A DNA stretch of 9,857 nucleotides, taken from the NCBI GenBank assembly GCA_009705435.1, contig WLTJ01000040.1:1-9857 (forward strand), written 5' to 3'. The notes under the pieces were generated by a model, which was not told the origin of the DNA, did not search any database, and saw only the letters and a program-made list of their open reading frames with translations. The position numbers were made by a program, and so were the translations under genes. The DNA is from Actinomycetota bacterium (GTDB lineage: Bacteria; Actinomycetota; Acidimicrobiia; Acidimicrobiales; Ilumatobacteraceae). Of this stretch, positions 1-5,513 are shown one piece after another. Position 1 is the first letter of the stretch. Each line of letters starts with the position of its first letter.

Positions 1-321
1 GTGAGTTCTCTCGTGAGTTTTGAACTGTTGGCTCGTCCAACTTTGCGAATGATGGCGGGGCATGCGCCTGCGGCATGGGACCGCGCCACGATCTTGGCGA
101 TTGCCGACAGTGCCTTGCCCCGTTCGCCCGACGGCAAAGTGCATTATCAAAGAGTTATCGCCCAATTTAAAGAGGATGGACGCCTGCATATTGACTCAGT
201 TCGCTCTCAGGGCAGTCACCAGTTGGCTGCTAGCGCCCTGGCAAATGCCTTAGCGATTGTTCCCAATGGTGATGGTGTAGCGGTTGGGGGCGAGGTACCG
301 ACCATCTTTCTCGTATCCTGA
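1..321 (+). CDS. moeA: MoeA-family molybdopterin molybdenumtransferase, C-terminal part
   Basis: This is the last 106 codons of a roughly 400-residue protein; the frame is open from base 1. The initial GTG is an internal valine: VSSLVSFELLARPTLRMM matches the conserved end of the MoeA catalytic domain, where it normally follows a PGNP loop that here lies outside the window. The remaining ~70 residues (HIDSVRSQGSHQLAASALANAL, split here only by reading) fit the small beta-barrel domain IV. The family inserts molybdate into adenylated molybdopterin in the cytoplasm. moaA starts 4 nt after its stop, so the two are probably co-transcribed. In actinobacteria a paralogue called Glp (gephyrin-like) has been recruited to cell division; with a SepX/GlpR-like gene nearby this copy could be Glp, but the part shown cannot separate the two. 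Confidence 0.88.
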   Translation: MSSLVSFELLARPTLRMMAGHAPAAWDRATILAIADSALPRSPDGKVHYQRVIAQFKEDGRLHIDSVRSQGSHQLAASALANALAIVPNGDGVAVGGEVPTIFLVS

Positions 322-325
322 GCGT

Positions 326-1366
326 ATGAGTGTCACACCTGTCGTACGAGATCTTGTTGATCCGTATGGGCGCACGATTCGCGATCTGCGAATTTCAGTG
401 ACTGACCGCTGCAATTTTCGTTGTACTTATTGCATGCCGGCCGAGGGCATGGTGTGGTTGCCAAAAGCAGAAGTTCTGAGTTTTGAAGAAATTGAACGTC
501 TCGCACGAATCGTTGTCGAACACTACGGAGTTGACGGTATTCGTCTCACTGGCGGTGAGCCCACGATGCGCGCTCACTTGCCAGTCTTAGTGAGCAAGTT
601 GGCGGCCCTCGTCGTACCCGCCGATTCGGCCTCGCCATTGGCAGGCCAACCCATTGATCTTGCAATCACGACCAATGGTGCAACCTTGGTGAATTGTGTC
701 GATGAGTTGCGTCTTGCTGGTATCGCCCGCATCAACATCAGTTTGGACACACTTGATCGGAAAAAGTTTGAAACGATGACGCGTCGTGATGAATTAGCGC
801 GAGTGTTAGCGGGCATTGAAGCAGCCCGTCACGCAGGATTTTCTAGCGTCAAGATCAACGCAGTGATTGAACGCGGTGTCAATGATGATGAGATCCTTGA
901 TCTCGCTGAGTTCGGCCGCGATAAGGGTGTCGAGGTGCGCTTCATTGAGTTCATGCCACTTGACGCTGAGGGCCACTGGATGAACGACAAGGTCGTCAGC
1001 CAGGATGAAATTGTGGAGCGTATTGCTGCTGTGCATCCTCTTGAATTGGTGCCAGCTCGTGGCGCCGCACCTGCGGATCGTTGGCGCTATCTCGATGGTG
1101 TCGGAACTGTGGGTGTGATCCCAAGCGTGACCAAGCCCTTCTGTGGCGATTGTGATCGGGTGCGTCTGACCGCCGATGGTCAGTTCAGGACATGCTTGTT
1201 TTCGACGACCGAGTTTGACTTGCGTGATTTAATGCGCTCTGGTGCTGATGATGCAACTGTGGCAGCGCAGGTGGCCAAGGCTGTTGGAACGAAATGGGCT
1301 GGGCACCAAATCAATCAGGTGAACTTCATTCGGCCGAAGCGCTCAATGTCTCAAATCGGCGGCTAA
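326..1366 (+). CDS. moaA: GTP 3',8-cyclase MoaA
   Basis: This is a radical SAM enzyme of 346 residues, the usual family length. It converts GTP to 3',8-cyclo-7,8-dihydro-GTP, the first step of molybdenum cofactor synthesis. The N-terminal cluster motif C-x3-C-x2-C is C29, C33 and C36 in DRCNFRCTYCMP. A SAM-binding LTGGEPTMR lies at 74-82 and RINISLDTL at 135-143. The second 4Fe-4S site that binds GTP is C273, C276 and C290 (C-x2-C-x13-C). The protein ends in the conserved SQIGG tail, whose Gly-Gly is needed for activity in the family. I chose the ATG at 326, just past the moeA stop. A longer TTG start at 284 would run inside moeA and add 14 residues with no family counterpart. There is no clear Shine-Dalgarno, which fits translational coupling to moeA. 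MoaC, the partner for the next step, is encoded downstream. Confidence 0.96.
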   Translation: MSVTPVVRDLVDPYGRTIRDLRISVTDRCNFRCTYCMPAEGMVWLPKAEVLSFEEIERLARIVVEHYGVDGIRLTGGEPTMRAHLPVLVSKLAALVVPADSASPLAGQPIDLAITTNGATLVNCVDELRLAGIARINISLDTLDRKKFETMTRRDELARVLAGIEAARHAGFSSVKINAVIERGVNDDEILDLAEFGRDKGVEVRFIEFMPLDAEGHWMNDKVVSQDEIVERIAAVHPLELVPARGAAPADRWRYLDGVGTVGVIPSVTKPFCGDCDRVRLTADGQFRTCLFSTTEFDLRDLMRSGADDATVAAQVAKAVGTKWAGHQINQVNFIRPKRSMSQIGG

Positions 1367-1369
1367 GAG

Positions 1370-1437
1370 GTCTTGGTTGCTATGACGTCTTGGTTGCTAT
1401 GACGTCTTGGTTGCTATGACGGCTTGGTGGCTATTAC
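1370..1437. repeat. Four tandem copies of a 17-bp unit
   Basis: Three identical head-to-tail copies of gtcttggttgctatgac lie at 1370-1386, 1387-1403 and 1404-1420. A fourth copy at 1421-1437 has three mismatches. The array fills the whole space between moaA and the convergent DUF2071 gene, and the degenerate fourth copy supplies that gene's TAA stop (1434-1436 on the - strand). The junctions create gacgtc palindromes. There are no spacers, so this is not a CRISPR array. A unit length that is not a multiple of three fits a non-coding repeat that varies by slippage. Confidence 0.95.
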
Positions 1438-2132
1438 ATCGCTCGGTTCAGTCTTTGCAGCGAGTAAATCGTGGTGCTCACTCCTGGACTGAACATCAGA
1501 TGCGGCTCGCCAATCGGAGCAGGTAATCCAGCGGCGGTGACTAGGTTGTCGTCCAAGTGCAATAACTCGGCGCTGTGTAACGGCCATGGCTCATGTTCAA
1601 CGGGGCCGTACCACAACTTGTTGCCCCGAGAAGCCGACACCAAACCCCACCGCGCGGTAAGAAAGTCTTCCAACGGTCCAGGGGTCAAAGGTTGGCCAAC
1701 GCGTACCGCAATGGACGATTTACCTTGTGTCGGCCAGCGCCGTTCAACAGAACTTGTGAGCACAGCACCTGGACCAGTGCCTGACAAATTCACCGCTGCC
1801 TTGGCATAGCAGTAGGGGAGTTTGAACGCAGTGCGTGCCACGGCCGTTGGCAACAACTGCGGAGTATCAAGGGAGAAGAACCAGACTGCTGGACGGCCTT
1901 GAGAAATCACATAGGTGCGGACATTGATTTCGGCAAAGTTGGCAGTTGTCGGGATCGGGGGCAGGTAGCGAACACGCAAGTGACGCATATTGAAGGGGAC
2001 TAAGGCCACGTAGGCGCGTCCTTCAAAAGTGTCAAGTTCCACCCCATTGGGAAGCAAGCGCTGCACGACATCTGGCTCGTAGGACCAGTGGGCGAAGAGT
2101 AGATCCCGCCATTGCTGGGTCATCACCTTCAC
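1434..2132 (-). CDS. DUF2071 (YqjF-like) family protein
   Basis: This cytoplasmic protein has 232 residues from a GTG at 2132, or 229 from the ATG at 2123. The N-terminal stretch QQWRDLLFAHWSYEPDVVQR, followed by a LLPNGVELDTFEGRAYV segment and a VPFNMRHLRVR segment, is the signature of the DUF2071 family. Its members are about 220-250 residues long and have no established biochemical role. I see no signal peptide or membrane helix. ATG 2123 places the start close to the conserved motif as in relatives, while GTG 2132 has no Shine-Dalgarno; neither start is decisive. The gene is convergent with moaA across the 17-bp repeat and divergent from moaC across 110 bp, so it interrupts the moa genes without sharing their transcript. 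A role in cofactor synthesis is not implied. Confidence 0.83.
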   Translation of the reverse strand: MKVMTQQWRDLLFAHWSYEPDVVQRLLPNGVELDTFEGRAYVALVPFNMRHLRVRYLPPIPTTANFAEINVRTYVISQGRPAVWFFSLDTPQLLPTAVARTAFKLPYCYAKAAVNLSGTGPGAVLTSSVERRWPTQGKSSIAVRVGQPLTPGPLEDFLTARWGLVSASRGNKLWYGPVEHEPWPLHSAELLHLDDNLVTAAGLPAPIGEPHLMFSPGVSTTIYSLQRLNRAM

Positions 2133-2220
2133 TTTTTGTCCGATCTCACACCTTGATCGTGGTGCGAGCGCGATGCTTTTGAGATGTCGGACGGGCGTGA
2201 CTCCCGACTCGCTGGCCGTG

Positions 2221-2240
2221 TGAGCGAGATACGCTCAAGG
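2221..2240 (+). promoter_or_regulatory. Hairpin and AAGG ribosome site before moaC
   Basis: tgagcg (2221-2226) and cgctca (2232-2237) form a perfect 6-bp inverted repeat around a 5-nt loop. It runs into AAGG (2237-2240), the only Shine-Dalgarno-like bases before the moaC GTG at 2243. When formed, the hairpin would sit against the ribosome site. It lies in the 110-bp divergent gap (2133-2242) that must also hold promoters for moaC and the DUF2071 gene; I see no clear -35/-10 pair there. Any regulatory role is inference. Confidence 0.35.
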
Positions 2241-2242
2241 AT

Positions 2243-2746
2243 GTGAGTGATCAAACCAACGATCCGAAAAACCAACTCGGCTTCACCCATCTTGATCAGA
2301 ACGGTGAGGCACGGATGGTGGATGTGGGGCCCAAAGAATCGACCCATCGGCGTGCCGTTGCTCGAGGGAAGATTTTTATGGCTCCGACGACGGCAGATGC
2401 CATCTCCGCCCAAAGTCTGAAGAAGGGTGATGTCCTGGGGGTGGCCCGCATCGCCGGCATTCAGGCAGCGAAGAAAACTTCGGACATCATCCCGCTATGT
2501 CACCCGTTAATGCTGAGCAGTATTTCGGTGAACTTTGAGGTTCGCTCAGATCACGTTGCGATTCAGGCAGAAGTCGAGGTCATGGGCCCGACTGGAGTCG
2601 AAATGGAAGCCCTGCACGCCTGTTCGGCGGCGGCTTTAACGATCTACGACATGTGTAAAGCCATCGATAAGTCAATGATTATTGGGGAAATCGCGCTGTG
2701 GGAGAAAACAGGCGGGAAGTCGGGTCCCTATCGTCGAGAAGACTGA
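2243..2746 (+). CDS. moaC: Cyclic pyranopterin monophosphate synthase MoaC
   Basis: This protein of 167 residues is close to the family length of about 160. It turns the MoaA product 3',8-cH2GTP into cyclic pyranopterin monophosphate in the cytoplasm. FTHLDQNGEARMVDVG (14-29) is the typical N-terminus. Further conserved blocks are KKTSDIIPLCHPL (77-89, with the conserved His87), GPTGVEMEALHACSAAALT (115-133), and YDMCKAIDK (135-143), which carries the conserved Asp136 and Lys139. An in-frame stop at 2198 with no other start codon before 2243 makes the GTG at 2243 the earliest start, and homology begins soon after it. The ribosome site is weak: AAGG ends 2 nt before the GTG. An ATG at 2241 overlaps the start but runs straight into TGA. 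The gene lies on the same strand as moaA but is separated from it by the opposite-strand DUF2071 gene, so it needs its own promoter. Confidence 0.95.
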   Translation: MSDQTNDPKNQLGFTHLDQNGEARMVDVGPKESTHRRAVARGKIFMAPTTADAISAQSLKKGDVLGVARIAGIQAAKKTSDIIPLCHPLMLSSISVNFEVRSDHVAIQAEVEVMGPTGVEMEALHACSAAALTIYDMCKAIDKSMIIGEIALWEKTGGKSGPYRRED

Positions 2747-2999
2747 GGGACTGGGTTGGCTCTTTGAGACAATAAATCTGACCCTGACACCCCTGCGGGC
2801 CATGTGCCCACGGTCACTAAAATCAGGAGAAATCTCCTCAAATGTTGCTCCGTCCGTCACAAATGTTGTAAAACTGTAATGAAGCGGATTGCCTAGGTAG
2901 TCGTGATCGCTTCGGTGATTCAAGGTTTTTGCAGGTCATGTGTTTAGTCAAACAGTTTGTGTTCGGCACAAGCAAGGAAACAGAGGGGAGGACAATGAA
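2747..2999 (+). promoter_or_regulatory. Leader region of the SepX/GlpR-like gene
   Basis: This 253-bp gap contains no ORF I would call. It holds an inverted repeat AGGAGA (2825-2830) / TCTCCT (2833-2838) and two copies of CAAATGTTG (2839-2847 and 2860-2868) spaced 21 bp apart. An A/T-rich stretch TGTAAAACTGTAAT at 2867-2880 could contain a -10 element. Upstream, TGACC (2779-2783) and GGTCA (2812-2816) enclose a GGGC/GCCC stem (2797-2809). That structure lacks a T-tract, so it is not a convincing moaC terminator. The layout suggests a promoter near 2840-2880 with a leader of about 110 nt; this is inference. Confidence 0.4.
2985..2992 (+). promoter_or_regulatory. Strong Shine-Dalgarno deciding the start at 3000
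   Basis: GGGGAGGA ends 7 nt before the ATG at 3000. It selects that start over the in-frame upstream GTG at 2940 and over an out-of-frame ATG at 2995, which opens only a few codons. Confidence 0.85.
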
Positions 3000-3491
3000 A
3001 TGGGCAAGATCATTTTGCTGATCATCGTCGCCGCTTGGGGTGCAGTTCTCGTACCGCCGTTATTGCGTGGCCGTCAAGATAGCCGTCCTGGCTCGTCCGT
3101 GATGGACTTCCGTCGTCAGTTAAACACCCTGCAGCGATCCGATTCTCTGCGCCATGGTTCGCCAATGCGTTCAATGTCGCGACCTTTGGCTCCTTCGCCC
3201 GGCATCGCTCAGCGGGGTCAGCGGGTCCAGCATGGTTACGCCACTTCTGATCGTCATCGCATCAGTCGTCAATCCATGTTGCGTCAGCGTCGACAAAATG
3301 TTTTAGTTTCTTTGGGGCTTGTCACCATGGGGTCAGCCTTCATCGCCTTCACCACGAAGAGCGATTTCTTCATCTACACCTTCGTCTTGAGTGCCATGTC
3401 TTTGGCTGGCTATTGCTACAAGCTCTCGCAGATGCGTCAGTATCCAAATTCACAACGGTCTAACCGTCGTGATTGGGTTCGCGCCGCCTGA
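3000..3491 (+). CDS. Small membrane protein resembling SepX/GlpR division factors
   Basis: The protein has 163 residues. Helix 1 spans about residues 4-22 and ends in AAWGAVLVPPLLRGRQDSR; the AW-x-A-x-LVP-x2-LR pattern is what I recall at the N-terminus of actinobacterial SepX/GlpR-like proteins. A long basic, Arg/Ser/Gln-rich linker (23-99) follows, then two more helices at about 100-117 and 123-141, and a short basic tail. In Streptomyces SepX is a divisome-associated membrane protein. In Corynebacterium GlpR is the membrane receptor of Glp, a MoeA homologue that binds FtsZ. A gene of this layout a few genes after a moeA-family gene and directly after moaC fits that association. The strong ribosome site at 2985-2992 fixes the start. 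The stop is 39 nt before tRNA-Ala. The family assignment rests on motif memory, topology and context, not on an alignment. Otherwise it is a conserved actinobacterial membrane protein of unknown function. Confidence 0.62.
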   Translation: MGKIILLIIVAAWGAVLVPPLLRGRQDSRPGSSVMDFRRQLNTLQRSDSLRHGSPMRSMSRPLAPSPGIAQRGQRVQHGYATSDRHRISRQSMLRQRRQNVLVSLGLVTMGSAFIAFTTKSDFFIYTFVLSAMSLAGYCYKLSQMRQYPNSQRSNRRDWVRAA

Positions 3492-3530
3492 CTAGAGAGT
3501 CTCATTTCTCGCTAGGGTTGTGTCACCTTC

Positions 3531-3603
3531 GGGGGTGTAGCTCAGTTGGCAGAGCGCTACGTTCGCATCGTAGAGGCCAGGAGTTCAATTCTCCTCATCT
3601 CCA
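3531..3603 (+). tRNA. tRNA-Ala, anticodon CGC
   Basis: The 73-nt cloverleaf folds fully. The acceptor is GGGGGTG (3531-3537) with CATCTCC (3596-3602), including two G-U pairs, then discriminator A73. The D arm is GCTC/GAGC, the anticodon stem is CTACG/CGTAG around loop TTCGCAT, and the T arm is AGGAG/CTCCT with loop TTCAATT. The anticodon CGC at 3564-3566 reads the alanine codon GCG. The 3' CCA is not encoded; ACCC follows the acceptor. The gene sits 39 nt after the membrane-protein stop. A weak CTGACT (3488-3493) and TAGGGT (3513-3518) might be its promoter, with a poor 19-nt spacer. Confidence 0.96.
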
Positions 3604-3613
3604 CCCGAGTCTG

Positions 3614-3653
3614 CGTGCCCGCTTGCGGCGGAGCGTGAGAGGCACGGATTTTT
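3614..3653 (+). terminator. Probable rho-independent terminator after tRNA-Ala
   Basis: CGTGCC (3614-3619) pairs with GGCACG (3641-3646), and inside it CGCT (3620-3623) pairs with AGCG (3632-3635). An unpaired tgaga separates the two stems on the 3' side. The structure is followed at once by GA and five T residues (3649-3653). It lies 10 nt past the tRNA. The bulge makes it less than ideal. Confidence 0.55.
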
Positions 3654-3788
3654 CCGGCGCCGTTGTGGCTGCCCGCCGACATCATCACGTCGGGCAAGTA
3701 CATCAACAGTTTTAACTTCGGTGTTTTTGGTGTTCATGTGGATTCGCTGAATCAATACGACACGCTGCGAGCGATTTTCAAGAAGTAG
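3654..3788 (+). pseudogene. Headless gene tail between terminator and CoA-transferase
   Basis: This frame is open from 3639 to a TAG at 3786-3788. After the terminator T-tract it reads like real protein: PLWLPADIITSGKYINSFNF, then GVFGVHVDSLNQYDTLRAIFKK, read in two pieces. It has mixed hydrophobic and polar residues and a charged C-terminal helix. There is no ATG or GTG; only a TTG at 3663 with no ribosome site could start it, giving 41 residues. The TAG lies 10 nt before the next gene's ATG, the spacing expected of a preceding operon member. I read it as the 3' end of a gene whose 5' part was lost. I do not recognise the family. The alternative is a genuine small ORF or a chance open frame. 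Confidence 0.4.
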
Positions 3789-3798
3789 GGTTCGCAAC

Positions 3799-5010
3799 AT
3801 GCCCGGACCGCTTGAGGGAGTCAAAGTCGTTGAACTGGGCGTGTGGGTGGCGGGACCTGCCGCAGCCGGAGTGATGGCGGACTGGGGTGCCGACGTGGTG
3901 AAGATTGAACCGATGTCGGGTGACCCGGCCCGTTCGTTCCAGTTTATGTACGGTGGCAACCCTCCCGATAACCCGGTCTTCGAGTTGGACAACCGCAACA
4001 AGCGCGGCGTTGCGATTGATATCACCACCGAGGCTGGTCGTGACGCTGCGTATCGTCTGATTGACGAGGCTGACGTGTTCGTCACAAATGTGCGCGCTGC
4101 CGCTTTGCAACGTTCGGGTTTCGATTACGCCACGTTGGGGCCGCGTAACCCGCAACTCATTTACGGGTTGATTACCGGCTATGGACTCACCGGTCCCGAC
4201 GCCGATCGGCCGGGCTTTGACATCTCGGCGTTCTGGGCTCGCACCGGCATGGCGCACATGATGACGCCACCAGGCAACACCATTCCCACGCTGCGCGGAG
4301 GCATGGGTGATCACAGCACGGGCGTCACATTCGCCGGCGCCATCTCGGCGGCGCTGTTCAGTCGTGAACGCACGGGCAAGGGTCAGATGGTTACCTCGTC
4401 GCTGTTGCGCCAGGGTGTCTACACCATTGGATTCGACCTGAACATGGTGCTCAGTTGGGGTCGTCACCCGCCGATCAATAACCGATTTGAAGCCCGTAAC
4501 CCGTCGGTGAACACCTACCAATCATCGGATGGCAAGTGGTTCTTCGTGGTGGGCGTGGAGGGCGATCGTCACTGGGCGCCGTTGGCACGAGTGGTGGGCA
4601 AACCCGAACTCATTGACGATCCGCGTTTCAACAGCATTCGTCACCGCGCCATCAACTTTGAGGAGTTGCGACAGATTTTAGATGTGTCTTTTGCCGAGCG
4701 CACGATGGATGAATGGGAGCGACTCTTTGCGGACGAACCAAATATGTTTTGGTCGCCGATTCACTCGGCCGATGAGATCTTGTCCGACGAGCAACTGCGT
4801 CACGCCGGAGGATTGGTGGAGGTTCCCAACGGTGATGGCACAACGCAGATGATCGCCTCGCCGGTGGACTTCCTTGGGACTCCGGGGGCTCAACGTTCAT
4901 TAGCTCCAAAGTTGGGCGAGCACACCCGTGAGGTGCTGACCGAAGCGGGCTTCAGCGACCACGAGATTCGCGCAATGATCAATGCTGGTGCGGTACGGGT
5001 GATCGAGTGA
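3799..5010 (+). CDS. CaiB/BaiF family (class III) CoA-transferase
   Basis: The protein has 403 residues, the usual length of about 400. The family moves CoA between carboxylic acids through an aspartyl-CoA thioester, or racemises 2-methylacyl-CoA in the AMACR branch. PLEGVKVVELGVWVAGPAAA (4-23) and ADWGADVVKIEP (27-38) form the N-terminal CoA-binding fold. RNKRGVAIDI (66-75) is conserved. The catalytic aspartate is most likely D171 in GGMGDHSTGVTFAGAI, placed like Asp169 of formyl-CoA transferase. The C-terminal part has the typical LGEHTREVLTEAGFS block. The start at 3799 is preceded by TAGGG at 3786-3790. Its substrate cannot be read from sequence. The gene follows a headless gene tail and ends stop-to-stop against the next gene, with no spacer for a terminator. 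Confidence 0.93.
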   Translation: MPGPLEGVKVVELGVWVAGPAAAGVMADWGADVVKIEPMSGDPARSFQFMYGGNPPDNPVFELDNRNKRGVAIDITTEAGRDAAYRLIDEADVFVTNVRAAALQRSGFDYATLGPRNPQLIYGLITGYGLTGPDADRPGFDISAFWARTGMAHMMTPPGNTIPTLRGGMGDHSTGVTFAGAISAALFSRERTGKGQMVTSSLLRQGVYTIGFDLNMVLSWGRHPPINNRFEARNPSVNTYQSSDGKWFFVVGVEGDRHWAPLARVVGKPELIDDPRFNSIRHRAINFEELRQILDVSFAERTMDEWERLFADEPNMFWSPIHSADEILSDEQLRHAGGLVEVPNGDGTTQMIASPVDFLGTPGAQRSLAPKLGEHTREVLTEAGFSDHEIRAMINAGAVRVIE

Positions 5011-5508
5011 TCACAGTAGCGAGCAAAGTTCGTCGCACAGACGAAGCACCTCAACGGCGCAATTGATGAAGTCGTCGACTTCGCCACCGCCTGGATCGAT
5101 GACTTCCTCCCATGGCACTAAGGTCGCGTTTTCAAGATCAAGGGCATCGAGCCGTTGAGCGAGGTCGCCTTCATGGCTCAGATCTCGAGACAGTCTCTTG
5201 AGAGTTGCAGTCCGATGCGCAACTTCCGGAAAGTTGCGTCGGATCCATTCCACATGTTCGGGTGCTAAGGCAATAATCAGGTCGGCGGCTTGAACATGAT
5301 GGTGTTCGATCTGTTGACTGCGATGCCGTTGTGCCTCGAGACCGATGTGTTTCAAAGCCTCGCGGGTACGAAAACTGATCGGTTGCCCGTTCACGCTTAA
5401 GGTTCCTGCGGTCACAACATTGAGTTCTGGACGCCGGGCGTTGATGATCGCTCCGGCCATGACTGATCGGGCCGCGTTACCCGTGCAGATAACAAGAAGT
5501 GAAGTCAC
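5011..5508 (-). CDS. Low-molecular-weight protein phosphatase / arsenate reductase-like protein
   Basis: This cytoplasmic protein has 165 residues. The N-terminus LLVICTGNAARSVMA holds the C-x5-R phosphate-binding loop of LMW-PTPase-type enzymes, with nucleophile C8 and R14. The usual general-acid DP pair is D138-P139 in VIDPGGGEVDDF. The rest alternates beta strands and helices as expected (VVTAGTLSVNGQPIS, AADLIIALAPEHVEWI). Family members dephosphorylate phosphotyrosine or act as thiol-dependent arsenate reductases; the sequence does not decide which. The GTG at 5508 is 5 nt after the SDR stop, so the two are co-transcribed and translation is probably coupled; no Shine-Dalgarno is visible. 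The TGA stop abuts that of the CoA-transferase, forming a TGATCA palindrome at 5008-5013. Confidence 0.85.
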   Translation of the reverse strand: MTSLLVICTGNAARSVMAGAIINARRPELNVVTAGTLSVNGQPISFRTREALKHIGLEAQRHRSQQIEHHHVQAADLIIALAPEHVEWIRRNFPEVAHRTATLKRLSRDLSHEGDLAQRLDALDLENATLVPWEEVIDPGGGEVDDFINCAVEVLRLCDELCSLL

Positions 5509-5513
5509 AAGTT

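Noticed and set aside
284..325. Longer moaA starting at TTG 284
   Set aside because: The extra 14 residues overlap moeA, lack family similarity and have no ribosome site; ATG 326 fits the family length and the 4-nt spacing.
1370..1437. CRISPR array
   Set aside because: The copies are contiguous with no unique spacers and the unit is only 17 bp; no cas genes are in the window.
2133..2242. Molybdenum cofactor RNA switch before moaC
   Set aside because: The gap is only 110 bp and shows one short hairpin; I see no multi-stem arrangement like the known Moco RNA.
2784..2788. GACAC, the core of WhiA sites, upstream of the SepX/GlpR-like gene
   Set aside because: A 5-bp match is expected often by chance and lies over 200 bp from the start codon.
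2940..2999. Longer SepX/GlpR-like protein starting at GTG 2940
   Set aside because: A strong GGGGAGGA lies between this codon and ATG 3000, and the added residues would put a charged segment ahead of the first membrane helix.
3579..3603. Attachment-site duplication of the tRNA-Ala 3' end
   Set aside because: I found no second copy of the T-arm/acceptor sequence further along the window, and no integrase.
3473..3715. Open frame of 80 codons across tRNA-Ala
   Set aside because: It covers the whole tRNA and terminator, and its product is Arg/His-rich without any recognisable motif.
3778..4521. 247-codon open frame opposite the CoA-transferase
   Set aside because: It is an antisense shadow: Val/Arg/His-rich, no motif, and the + strand frame has clear family motifs over the same bases.
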